Source: Giesbergeria sp. (lineage in GTDB: Bacteria; Pseudomonadota; Gammaproteobacteria; Burkholderiales; Burkholderiaceae_C). From it: a stretch of 6,555 nt of DNA. Made by a program: the position numbers and the translations under genes. Under the pieces are notes generated by a model that had not been told where the DNA came from, did not search any database, and worked only from the letters and a program-made list of their open reading frames with translations. Below, in pieces: positions 1 through 6,555 of this stretch. Location of the stretch: contig JAGNUJ010000089.1 of the NCBI GenBank assembly GCA_017987055.1, positions 1-6,555 on the forward strand, given 5' to 3'. Position 1 is the first letter of the stretch; the number at the start of each line of letters is the position of its first letter.

Positions 1-1601
<1,601 letters not shown>

Positions 1602-1625
1602 TATATAAATGATAGTAATTGTGGC

Positions 1626-2732
1626 TTAAATGCGCATCGGCATCACGACGTATTTGAAGCTGTCGTTGCCCGGAATGGTCATCAAAGCCGAGCTGTTGCC
1701 GTCAGCCAAATCGACTTTCACCATGTCTTGCGCCATGCTGGCCAGCGCGTCGATGAGGTAGGTGACGTTGAAGCCAATTTCGATGGTGTCGCCGCTGTAG
1801 TCGATGTCGAGTTCGTCCACCGCTTCTTCTTGTTCGGCGTTGTTGCTGGCGACGCGCAAGGTGCCCGGCTCGACATTCAGGCGCACGCCTTTGAACTTCT
1901 CGCTGGTCATGATGGCGGTGCGCTGCAAGCAAGCCAGCAGCGGCGCGCGCCCCAGCGTGATGCTGTTGTGGTGGTTCTTTGGAATCACGCGGTTGTAGTC
2001 GGGGAACTTGCCCTCGACTAATTTTGTGACGAACTCCATCGCGCCAAAACTGAATTTGGCTTGGTTGTTGGCAAAGCACATTTCAATCGCGCCGTCGGCG
2101 TCGCTCAGCAGGCGTTGCAGCTCGATGACGGTTTTGCGCGGCAAGATGACTTCTTGCTTGGGCACTTCGACGTCCAGCGTGGCGCTGGCAAAGGCCAGGC
2201 GGTGGCCGTCGGTGGCGACCAGGCTCAGTTGCTGGCCTTCGGCGACAAACAAAATGCCGTTCAGGTAGTAGCGAATGTCTTGCACCGCCATGGCAAAGGC
2301 GACTTGGCCGAGCAGGCTTTTGAGCGTCTTTTGCGGCACGCTGAAGGTCGGGCCAAAGCTGGCGGCTTCTTGCACCAGCGGAAAGTCTTCGGCGGCCAGC
2401 GTTTGCAGCGTAAAGCGGCTTTTGCCGCCTTTGAGCAGCAGCTTGTCTTGGCTCGATTCGAGGCTGACGGTTTGGTCGGACGGCATCGAGCGCAGGATGT
2501 CGATCAGCTTGCGCGTATTCACCGTGGTGGTGAAGTCGCCGGTGTCGCCGCCCAGTTCGGCGGTGGTGCGGATTTGGATCTCTAGGTCGCTGGTGGTGAA
2601 TTGCAAAGCGTTGCCGGTTTTGCGCAGCATCACATTAGCCAAAATCGGCAGGGTGTGGCGGCGCTCAACGATGCCAGCCACCGATTGCAAAACCGCGAGT
2701 ACTTTGTCTTGGGGTGCCTTCAAAACGATCAT
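1626..2732 (-). CDS. dnaN: DNA polymerase III beta subunit (sliding clamp)
   Basis: DnaN forms the ring-shaped homodimer that encircles DNA and tethers polymerase III, and also binds other replication and repair proteins through their clamp-binding motifs. The 368-residue product matches the family length (E. coli 366) and shows the three clamp domains in order. Typical words are RRHTLPILAN (24-33), DIRYYLNG (152-159), TDGHRLA (174-180) and the C-terminal VVMPMRI (362-368), part of the peptide-binding pocket. The start at 2732 gives the standard MIVLKA N-terminus and has GAAGAG six bases upstream. The frame stays open to an ATG at 2795, but those 21 residues do not resemble any clamp N-terminus. 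It lies 105 bp after dnaA and 115 bp before gyrB, and is probably co-transcribed with dnaA at least in part. No key region is missing. Confidence 0.98.
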   Translation of the reverse strand: MIVLKAPQDKVLAVLQSVAGIVERRHTLPILANVMLRKTGNALQFTTSDLEIQIRTTAELGGDTGDFTTTVNTRKLIDILRSMPSDQTVSLESSQDKLLLKGGKSRFTLQTLAAEDFPLVQEAASFGPTFSVPQKTLKSLLGQVAFAMAVQDIRYYLNGILFVAEGQQLSLVATDGHRLAFASATLDVEVPKQEVILPRKTVIELQRLLSDADGAIEMCFANNQAKFSFGAMEFVTKLVEGKFPDYNRVIPKNHHNSITLGRAPLLACLQRTAIMTSEKFKGVRLNVEPGTLRVASNNAEQEEAVDELDIDYSGDTIEIGFNVTYLIDALASMAQDMVKVDLADGNSSALMTIPGNDSFKYVVMPMRI

Positions 2733-2773
2733 GTCAGTCTCTTCAGTGTTTGTTGTATGGGGGTCAGGGAAAG

Positions 2774-2790
2774 GGGCGCCGCCGGCGCCC
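2774..2790 (-). repeat. GC-rich hairpin in the dnaA-dnaN gap
   Basis: This is a perfect 7-bp inverted repeat, GGGCGCC/GGCGCCC, with a 3-nt spacer, in the 105-bp gap between the dnaA stop and the dnaN start. In the transcript it would be a very stable stem about 40 bases before dnaN. On that strand it is followed by CTTTCCC rather than a U-run, so termination is unlikely. RNA processing, mRNA protection or pausing between the two genes are possible. The rest of the gap (2733-2837) shows no DnaA box and no clear promoter. Confidence 0.5.
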
Positions 2791-2837
2791 GACATTTTGC
2801 CCGTTGAATAACTGGCCGCAGCGGGGCAAACACCTGC

Positions 2838-4250
2838 TTACCCTTTAAGGGTTTGCTCCAGCACGTGCAGTTGCTGGTTCAGTTCAGTCAGTTGCAGGCG
2901 TTCGGCAGAAATTTTGCGCACGGCGTGCAATACGGTAGTGTGATCGCGCCCGCCAAACAACTCGCCAATTTCGGGCAGGCTTTTTTGCGTCAGCTCTTTG
3001 GCCAAGTACATGGCAATTTGGCGGGGCCGGGCAATGCTGGCCGGGCGCTTCTTGCTGTACATATCGGCGACTTTGATTTTGTAGTAATCGGCCACCGTTT
3101 TTTGGATGTTCTCGACCGAGATTTGCCGGTTTTGGATCGACAGCAAATCGCGCAGCGCTTCGCGCGCCAGCTGGATGGAGATTTCTTTTTGGTTGAAGCG
3201 CGAATAGGCCAAGATTTTGCGCAGCGCACCCTCCAGCTCGCGCACGTTGGAGCGCACGTTTTTAGCGACAAAAAACGCCACCTCTTCGGGCATATCGACG
3301 TTTTCAGCGCGCGCCTTGTTGATCAAGATGGCGACGCGCATTTCTAGCTCGGGCGGCTCAATCGCCACCGTCAGGCCCGAGTCAAAGCGCGAGACCAAGC
3401 GCTCGTGGATGTCGGCCAGCCCTTTGGGGTAGGTGTCGCTGGTCATGACGATGTGGCTCTTCTTGGCCAGCAGCGCCTCAAAGGCGTTAAAGAACTCTTC
3501 TTGGGTGCGATCTTTGTTGGCAAAGAACTGCACATCGTCAATCAGCAGCAAATCGAGCGAGTGGTAGCGCTCTTTAAATTCGTCAAAAGTTTTGCGCTGG
3601 TAGGCTTTAACCACATCTGAGACAAATTGCTCGGCGTGGATGTAGAGAACTTTGGCGTCAGGGCGGTCGGCCAGCAGCTTGTTGCCGACGGCGTGTACCA
3701 AGTGCGTCTTGCCCAAACCGACGCCGCCGTAGATAAACAGCGGGTTGTACAGGTGGCCCGGCATACTGGCCACGTGCATGGCGGCAGCGCGTGCCATGCG
3801 GTTGGCGGTGCCCTCGACCAAGGTGTCAAAAGTCAGCGCCGCATTGAGCCGATTGCGCAGCGCGCCCCGGCTGGCATCGTCGAGTGCTGGCGCCGGCTCG
3901 GCTGGAGCCGGCGCCACTGCTGGATGGGATGGAATGTGAGTACGGGCGCTGTTAGTACGCTGAGCGAGGGCTAACTCTAGTGTCAGCGATTGGCCGTACA
4001 GCGACTCCAAAATAGCCGCAATGCGACCGGCATATTGCGCACGAATCCAGTCCAGCGTGAAGCGGTTGGGAACGTACAGAGTGATGCGTGAAAAGTCTTC
4101 GGTGACCTGCGCCGCTAGGGGCTTTATCCAGGTAGTGAACTGCTGCGCGGGCAGGTCTTGGGCCAGTTGTTCTAGGCAGGCTTGCCACAGTGCCTGACCG
4201 GCGTCAGCACCGGCGCTGGGCGGGCTGCTGCGGGGGAGTTCCTCTGTCAT
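2838..4250 (-). CDS. dnaA: Chromosomal replication initiator protein DnaA
   Basis: DnaA is the AAA+ initiator that binds 9-bp DnaA boxes, oligomerises with ATP, opens the origin and recruits helicase. The 470 residues show all four domains. Domain I (about 20-92) contains LWQACLEQL and FTTWIKPL. A Pro/Ala linker, domain II, spans about 93-135. The AAA+ domain III has Walker A GGVGLGKT (175-182, K181), Walker B LLLIDD (D238, D239), a box VII arginine finger in RLVSRF (R288) and sensor 2 in NVRELEGAL (R337). Domain IV carries the DNA-binding signature [11 protein letters not shown] (433-443). These line up with E. coli DnaA at a constant offset of three. ATG 4250 is the only sensible start, but it has no good Shine-Dalgarno (only AAGAAA about 10 bases upstream). 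The gene is followed by dnaN. The promoter overlaps a DnaA box, which suggests autoregulation. Confidence 0.98.
   Translation of the reverse strand: MTEELPRSSPPSAGADAGQALWQACLEQLAQDLPAQQFTTWIKPLAAQVTEDFSRITLYVPNRFTLDWIRAQYAGRIAAILESLYGQSLTLELALAQRTNSARTHIPSHPAVAPAPAEPAPALDDASRGALRNRLNAALTFDTLVEGTANRMARAAAMHVASMPGHLYNPLFIYGGVGLGKTHLVHAVGNKLLADRPDAKVLYIHAEQFVSDVVKAYQRKTFDEFKERYHSLDLLLIDDVQFFANKDRTQEEFFNAFEALLAKKSHIVMTSDTYPKGLADIHERLVSRFDSGLTVAIEPPELEMRVAILINKARAENVDMPEEVAFFVAKNVRSNVRELEGALRKILAYSRFNQKEISIQLAREALRDLLSIQNRQISVENIQKTVADYYKIKVADMYSKKRPASIARPRQIAMYLAKELTQKSLPEIGELFGGRDHTTVLHAVRKISAERLQLTELNQQLHVLEQTLKG
3888..3916. repeat. Perfect 12-bp inverted repeat inside the dnaA linker region
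   Basis: The arm TGGCGCCGGCTC (3888-3899) and its exact reverse complement GAGCCGGCGCCA (3905-3916) are separated by 5 bases. This is a perfect 12-bp stem, 10 of its pairs G-C. It lies within the dnaA codons for the Ala/Pro linker (about residues 112-122, [11 protein letters not shown]), where protein sequence is poorly constrained. Whether it acts as an mRNA hairpin, a DNA cruciform or only reflects GCC/GCG/CCG codon choice cannot be told from the window. Confidence 0.6.
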
Positions 4251-4265
4251 GTGCGGGGTTTTTCT

Positions 4266-4274
4266 TGTGGATAG
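4266..4274 (-). promoter_or_regulatory. DnaA box (one mismatch)
   Basis: The plus strand reads TGTGGATAG, which is CTATCCACA on the minus strand and differs from TTATCCACA only at the first base. It points opposite to the perfect box at 4315 and would lie in the dnaA 5' leader, about 15 bases before the ATG at 4250. It could add to origin binding or to repression of dnaA. Confidence 0.65.
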
Positions 4275-4295
4275 AAGGAACGTTCAAGGCCGTAA

Positions 4296-4324
4296 ATTGT
4301 AGCTTATCAAGGGGTTATCCACAA
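4296..4324 (-). promoter_or_regulatory. Predicted dnaA promoter overlapping a DnaA box
   Basis: On the dnaA strand, -35 TTGTGG (4324-4319) and -10 TACAAT (4301-4296, five of six to consensus) are separated by exactly 17 bases. A transcript would start near 4289 and have a leader of about 39 bases. The -35 element lies almost wholly within the perfect DnaA box, so bound DnaA would be expected to block polymerase, as in the known autoregulation of dnaA in E. coli. The sequence match is direct; activity is inferred. Confidence 0.55.
4315..4323 (+). promoter_or_regulatory. DnaA box, perfect TTATCCACA
   Basis: This is an exact match to the strong E. coli R1/R4-type DnaA box, on the plus strand 65 bases from the dnaA start. 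It is the best single marker of origin or autoregulatory function here and overlaps the -35 element of the predicted dnaA promoter. Confidence 0.9.
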
Positions 4325-4337
4325 CTTGGCAGCAGGT

Positions 4338-4372
4338 CTTTGCACAGCTTTTGGCGCAATTGCTTTGCGCAG
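4338..4372 (+). repeat. Two copies of CTTTGCRCAG, degenerate DnaA-box-like direct repeats
   Basis: CTTTGCACAG (4338-4347) and CTTTGCGCAG (4363-4372) match at 9 of 10 bases, with starts 25 bases apart. The first nine bases of copy 1 differ from TTATNCACA at two positions and those of copy 2 at three. Both are in the same orientation as the perfect box at 4315, which begins 23 bases before copy 1. They could be low-affinity initiator sites, but chance cannot be excluded. Confidence 0.35.
4354..4370. repeat. Inverted repeat GCGCAA/TTGCGC
   Basis: A perfect 6-bp dyad with a 5-bp spacer, which also contains the 8-bp palindrome GCAATTGC (4356-4363). It ends seven bases before the predicted rpmH -35 element, a position where an operator or activator site could sit. 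No known regulator is assigned. Confidence 0.4.
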
Positions 4373-4376
4373 ATCA

Positions 4377-4405
4377 TTGCCTTGGTGGGTTGAACCTGCA
4401 ATAAT
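4377..4405 (+). promoter_or_regulatory. Predicted rpmH operon promoter
   Basis: -35 TTGCCT (4377-4382, four of six) and -10 AATAAT (4400-4405, five of six) are spaced by 17 bases. This would start transcription near 4412 and give a leader of about 75 bases before rpmH. It is the best sigma-70 match upstream of rpmH and would drive rpmH, rnpA, yidD and yidC, which have no other clear promoter between them. Confidence 0.5.
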
Positions 4406-4414
4406 CTTCGGTTT

Positions 4415-4432
4415 CCCTGAATGTGTTCAGGG
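4415..4432 (+). promoter_or_regulatory. Hairpin 1 in the rpmH leader
   Basis: Perfect 7-bp stem CCCTGAA/TTCAGGG with loop TGTG, at the very 5' end of the predicted rpmH transcript. It is followed by GTGATTTGC, with no U-run, so it is not a typical terminator. It may protect the mRNA 5' end or form part of a feedback site for a ribosomal protein. The dyad is certain; the role is not known. Confidence 0.5.
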
Positions 4433-4445
4433 TGATTTGCCCCGG

Positions 4446-4463
4446 GCCGCACTTTAGCGCGGC
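4446..4463 (+). promoter_or_regulatory. Hairpin 2 in the rpmH leader
   Basis: A 5-bp GC stem, GCCGC/GCGGC, with an 8-nt loop, 13 bases after hairpin 1 and 13 bases before the rpmH Shine-Dalgarno AAGGA (4477-4481). Together with hairpin 1 it makes the leader strongly structured up to, but not over, the ribosome-binding site. Confidence 0.35.
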
Positions 4464-4487
4464 AACTGAACTCCTCAAGGACCCCAA

Positions 4488-4622
4488 ATGAAACGTACTT
4501 ACCAACCCTCCAAGACGCGCCGCGCCCGTACCCATGGCTTTTTGGTGCGCATGAAGACCCGTGGTGGCCGCGCTGTCATCAACGCACGCCGCGCCAAGGG
4601 CCGCAAGCGCCTGGCCGTCTAA
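4488..4622 (+). CDS. rpmH: 50S ribosomal protein L34
   Basis: This 44-residue, very basic protein of the large ribosomal subunit binds 23S rRNA. The sequence is a near-textbook L34: [12 protein letters not shown] at the N-terminus, [14 protein letters not shown] in the middle and a C-terminal [12 protein letters not shown]. The length fits the family (44-46 residues). The ATG at 4488 has a good Shine-Dalgarno, AAGGA at 4477-4481, six bases upstream. It is the first gene of the rightward operon, 61 bp before rnpA, and divergent from dnaA across the origin region. A predicted promoter at 4377-4405 and two leader hairpins lie upstream. Confidence 0.98.
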   Translation: MKRTYQPSKTRRARTHGFLVRMKTRGGRAVINARRAKGRKRLAV

Positions 4623-4683
4623 GGCCACTGGACTTGGGCCTGCTCCCCGGTTTACGCCGGAAAACTGCCTGCGCAGCGCCCTG

Positions 4684-5079
4684 ATGCAGCGGCTACAAAC
4701 CCGCGCACAGTTCCAAGCCACGATGGCTGGCGGCACTGTTGCCCGTACAGCCCATTTTGCGTTGCACCGTTTGGCATTCAATGCCGAAAGTGCAGCGCAT
4801 TTGTCGTTGTTTGATCGGCCAGATGTCTGGTTGGGCGCTATGGCGCCCAAGCGTTGGGCGCGCCGTGCGGTAACGCGCAATGCCATCAAACGGCAAATCT
4901 ATACCGTGGCGGCGGCGCTAGAGCCGCAATGGCAGGTCGCGGCTTATGTGGTGCGTTTGCGCGCCACGTTTGACCGCAAGCACTTTGTCAGCGCCAGCTC
5001 GGACGCTTTGAAGGCTGCTGTGCGCGCTGAGTTGTTGCAGCTGTTTGCCCGCGCTGCGCCCCAAGGTACGCCGCCATGA
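4684..5079 (+). CDS. rnpA: Ribonuclease P protein component
   Basis: RnpA is the small basic protein that binds the RNase P RNA and helps it recognise and cut the 5' leader from pre-tRNAs. The product has 131 residues, within the family range. It has the N-terminal L..R.QFQ region and aromatic FALHRL (25-30), and the RNR motif RNAIKR (65-70) inside the basic helix KRWARRAVTRNAIKR. ATG 4684 was chosen because it gives the usual MQRLQTRAQFQ N-terminus. It has no visible Shine-Dalgarno, and the frame remains open upstream to GTG 4561 inside rpmH, so start choice is slightly uncertain. The 61-bp gap after rpmH holds only a weak 4-bp dyad (CCGG, 4647-4660) and no U-run. The stop overlaps the yidD start as ATGA. 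Confidence 0.95.
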   Translation: MQRLQTRAQFQATMAGGTVARTAHFALHRLAFNAESAAHLSLFDRPDVWLGAMAPKRWARRAVTRNAIKRQIYTVAAALEPQWQVAAYVVRLRATFDRKHFVSASSDALKAAVRAELLQLFARAAPQGTPP

Positions 5080-5369
5080 TGCGCCGTCTGTTGATCGGTG
5101 TGGTCAAAGGCTATCGCTTGATCCTCAGCCCGTGGCTGGGCTCGGCGTGCCGCTTTGAGCCGACTTGCTCGGTCTATTCGATTGCCGCGCTGGAGCAGCA
5201 TGGCGCTGGCGCCGGCACGTGGCTGACCGTGGCGCGGCTGGCGCGTTGCCAGCCGTGGTGCCAAGGCGGCCATGATCCGGTGCCGTCCGAGGCGCCACGC
5301 GCGTTGCGCCTGTTTTCGCGGCTTGTGCCTCCAGCCGACCCCTCATCCTCACCAAAGAAGTCTCCATGA
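5076..5369 (+). CDS. yidD: Membrane protein insertion efficiency factor YidD
   Basis: YidD is a small inner-membrane-associated protein encoded next to yidC that improves insertion of YidC-dependent membrane proteins; its exact mechanism is not settled. The 97-residue product shows the family signature: an N-terminal amphipathic stretch (3-17), LSPWLGSACRFEPTCS (17-32) with C25 and C31, RCQP (57-60) with C58, an extra C62, then GGHDPVP (64-70). The C-terminal tail after about 70 is Pro/Ser-rich and variable. The gene starts at ATGATG. The first ATG (5076) overlaps the rnpA stop by ATGA and has AAGG nine bases upstream; the second ATG at 5079 is a possible alternative. Its TGA overlaps the yidC ATG, so rnpA, yidD and yidC are probably translationally coupled. 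Confidence 0.95.
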   Translation: MMRRLLIGVVKGYRLILSPWLGSACRFEPTCSVYSIAALEQHGAGAGTWLTVARLARCQPWCQGGHDPVPSEAPRALRLFSRLVPPADPSSSPKKSP

Positions 5370-6555
5370 ACGACATCCGCCGCACCATTTTGTGGGTGAT
5401 ATTTGGCTTTGCCATGGTCCTGTTGTGGGACAAATGGCAGGTGCATAACGGCAAGCAAGCCACCTTTTTCCCAACCCCCGCTACGGCAACAGCCACGGCA
5501 CCCGCCGCTGGCAATAGCGCGGCTGTAGTGCCGGCGCCAGCGCCCGTGGTGTCTACCGCCGCCGTGCCGACACAGCAAAGCGAGCGCGCACCCGTGGCGC
5601 GTGAGCAGGTCGAAGTGACCACTGACGTGCTGCGCTTGAAATTTGACAGCGAAGGCGGCTCATTGACACACGCCGAGTTGCTCAAATACGCCGATATGGC
5701 CGACAAGTCGCAGAATTTTGTGCTGTTTGATGAAAGCGCCCAGCGCGTTTACGTGGCACAAACCGGCTTGATTGGCGGCAATTACCCCAACCACAAAACC
5801 GTGATGACGGTGGTGCCCGGCGCACGCCAACTCAAGGACGGCCAAGACAGCTTGACGGTGCGCTTTGAGTCGCCCGAGATGGACGGCATCAAGCTGGTCA
5901 AGACGTGGACGATCCAACGCGGCGCTTACGCCGTTGCCGTGCAGCACGAAGTCATCAACAGCGGCAGCGCCAGCGCTTCGCCCCAGCTCTACCTGCAACT
6001 GGTGCGCGATGGCAACAAGCCGCCGGGCGAGTCGTCGATTTATTCGACCTTCACCGGCCCAGCGGTCTACACCAGCGAGAAGAAATACCAAAAGGTCGAG
6101 TTCAAGAAGATTGACGAAGGCAAGGTCGACATTGAAAAGTCGGGCACCGACGGCTATGTGGCCATGGTGCAGCACTACTTTGCCTCGGCGTGGTTGCTGG
6201 CCGATGGCCTGCCGCGCGACCTGTTTATGCGCAAGGTCGATACCAACTTGTACTCGGTCGGCATGATCACGCCGCTGGGCACGTTGGCGCCCGGTGCCAG
6301 CAAGACGCTGGATGCCAACCTGTTTGCCGGCCCGCAGATTGAAAAATCTATGGAGTCGCTGACCCCCGGTTTGGAGCTGGTCAAAGACTACGGCTGGCTG
6401 ACCATTTTGGCCAAGCCTTTGTACTGGTTGCTCGACAAAATCCACAGCTTCTTGGGCAACTGGGGCTGGTCGATTGTCGGCTTGGTGCTGCTGCTGAAAA
6501 TTTTGTTCTATTGGCTCAACGCCAAGGCCTACGCCAGCATGGCCAAGATGAAGGC
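5366..6555 (+). CDS. yidC: Membrane protein insertase YidC, N-terminal 396 residues (3' end outside the window)
   Basis: YidC/Oxa1 family insertase of the inner membrane, which inserts and folds membrane proteins alone or with SecYEG. Visible parts: TM1 (about 7-21, ILWVIFGFAMVLLW), an Ala/Pro/Thr/Val-rich linker (about 36-75), the large periplasmic P1 beta domain (about 80-340), an amphipathic helix (about 345-363) and TM2 beginning at NWGWSI (365-370), then AKAYASMAKMK. The layout matches the long Gram-negative type, usually about 540-570 residues, so about 30% at the C-terminus is missing. K378 occupies the place of the groove Arg (R366 in E. coli). The ATG at 5366 overlaps the yidD stop as ATGA and has AAAGAAG (5354-5360) five bases upstream. 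The frame is open to the edge with no break. Confidence 0.97.
   Translation, partial: MNDIRRTILWVIFGFAMVLLWDKWQVHNGKQATFFPTPATATATAPAAGNSAAVVPAPAPVVSTAAVPTQQSERAPVAREQVEVTTDVLRLKFDSEGGSLTHAELLKYADMADKSQNFVLFDESAQRVYVAQTGLIGGNYPNHKTVMTVVPGARQLKDGQDSLTVRFESPEMDGIKLVKTWTIQRGAYAVAVQHEVINSGSASASPQLYLQLVRDGNKPPGESSIYSTFTGPAVYTSEKKYQKVEFKKIDEGKVDIEKSGTDGYVAMVQHYFASAWLLADGLPRDLFMRKVDTNLYSVGMITPLGTLAPGASKTLDANLFAGPQIEKSMESLTPGLELVKDYGWLTILAKPLYWLLDKIHSFLGNWGWSIVGLVLLLKILFYWLNAKAYASMAKMK

Larger units (their letters stand above)
4251..4487. other. oriC: Putative chromosomal origin (oriC) or part of it, dnaA-rpmH divergent intergenic region
   Basis: The 237-bp region separates divergent dnaA and rpmH, the usual place for oriC in many Burkholderiales. 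It contains one perfect DnaA box (4315-4323), one box with a single mismatch (4266-4274), degenerate box-like direct repeats (4338-4372) and a relatively AT-rich stretch around 4284-4310. All genes to its left run left and all to its right run right, as expected if forks leave from here. Only two good boxes are visible, fewer than the several usual at an oriC, so part of the origin may use weak boxes or lie outside the window. The same DNA also carries the dnaA and rpmH promoters. Confidence 0.65.

Noticed and set aside
2061..2585. 174-codon open frame antisense to dnaN
   Set aside because: Shadow of dnaN codons; low-complexity composition rich in Ala, Gly and Gln and no family resemblance.
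2774..2790. Hairpin between dnaA and dnaN as an intrinsic terminator
   Set aside because: Neither strand has a proper T-run directly after the stem.
2733..2795. Upstream ATG at 2795 as the dnaN start
   Set aside because: It would add 21 residues unlike any clamp N-terminus and run through the GC hairpin, while ATG 2732 gives the standard MIVLKA start with GAAGAG at proper spacing.
4304..4312. TTATCAAGG as a third DnaA box
   Set aside because: Three mismatches to TTATCCACA, including the conserved CACA half.
4374..4889. 171-codon open frame antisense to rpmH and rnpA
   Set aside because: It would cover the rpmH promoter and leader plus two real genes; no domain recognised.
5660..6445. 261-codon open frame antisense to yidC
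   Set aside because: It lies wholly within yidC, which has an unbroken, clearly conserved frame. Long antisense frames are expected from high-GC codon bias. It has no recognisable domain or start signal.

Overview
The window is a replication-origin neighbourhood of a betaproteobacterium, most likely a Comamonadaceae member of the Burkholderiales. The evidence is the gene order gyrB-dnaN-dnaA facing away from rpmH-rnpA-yidD-yidC, moderately high GC, proteins of betaproteobacterial type (GyrB insertions, Lys in the YidC groove), and an intergenic element of a type I recall from Comamonadaceae genomes. I cannot name the genus.

Layout. On the minus strand lie the first 503 codons of gyrB (1-1510, cut by the window edge), a 115-bp gap with a terminator-like repeat and a leader hairpin, dnaN (1626-2732), a 105-bp gap with a GC-rich hairpin, and dnaA (2838-4250). 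A 237-bp divergent intergenic region (4251-4487) follows. It holds one perfect and one near-perfect DnaA box, a dnaA promoter overlapping the perfect box, repeats, the rpmH promoter and two leader hairpins, and it is the best candidate for oriC or part of it. On the plus strand are rpmH (4488-4622), rnpA (4684-5079), yidD (5076-5369) and the first 396 codons of yidC (5366 to the edge). rnpA/yidD and yidD/yidC overlap by ATGA.

How the genes work together. DnaA opens the origin, the DnaN clamp makes the polymerase processive, and gyrase relieves the supercoils ahead of the forks. On the other side are ribosomal protein L34, the RNase P protein and two membrane-protein biogenesis factors. Transcription leaves the intergenic region on both sides, so each gene would be co-directional with its fork if the origin lies there.

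No gene looks broken, transferred or foreign, and I see no new multi-gene system, CRISPR array, insertion sequence or tRNA. The points worth a second look are small: the architecture of the origin/promoter region, a perfect 12-bp inverted repeat inside the dnaA linker, hairpins in the rpmH and gyrB leaders, the dnaN-gyrB repeat, and an over-represented 9-mer.
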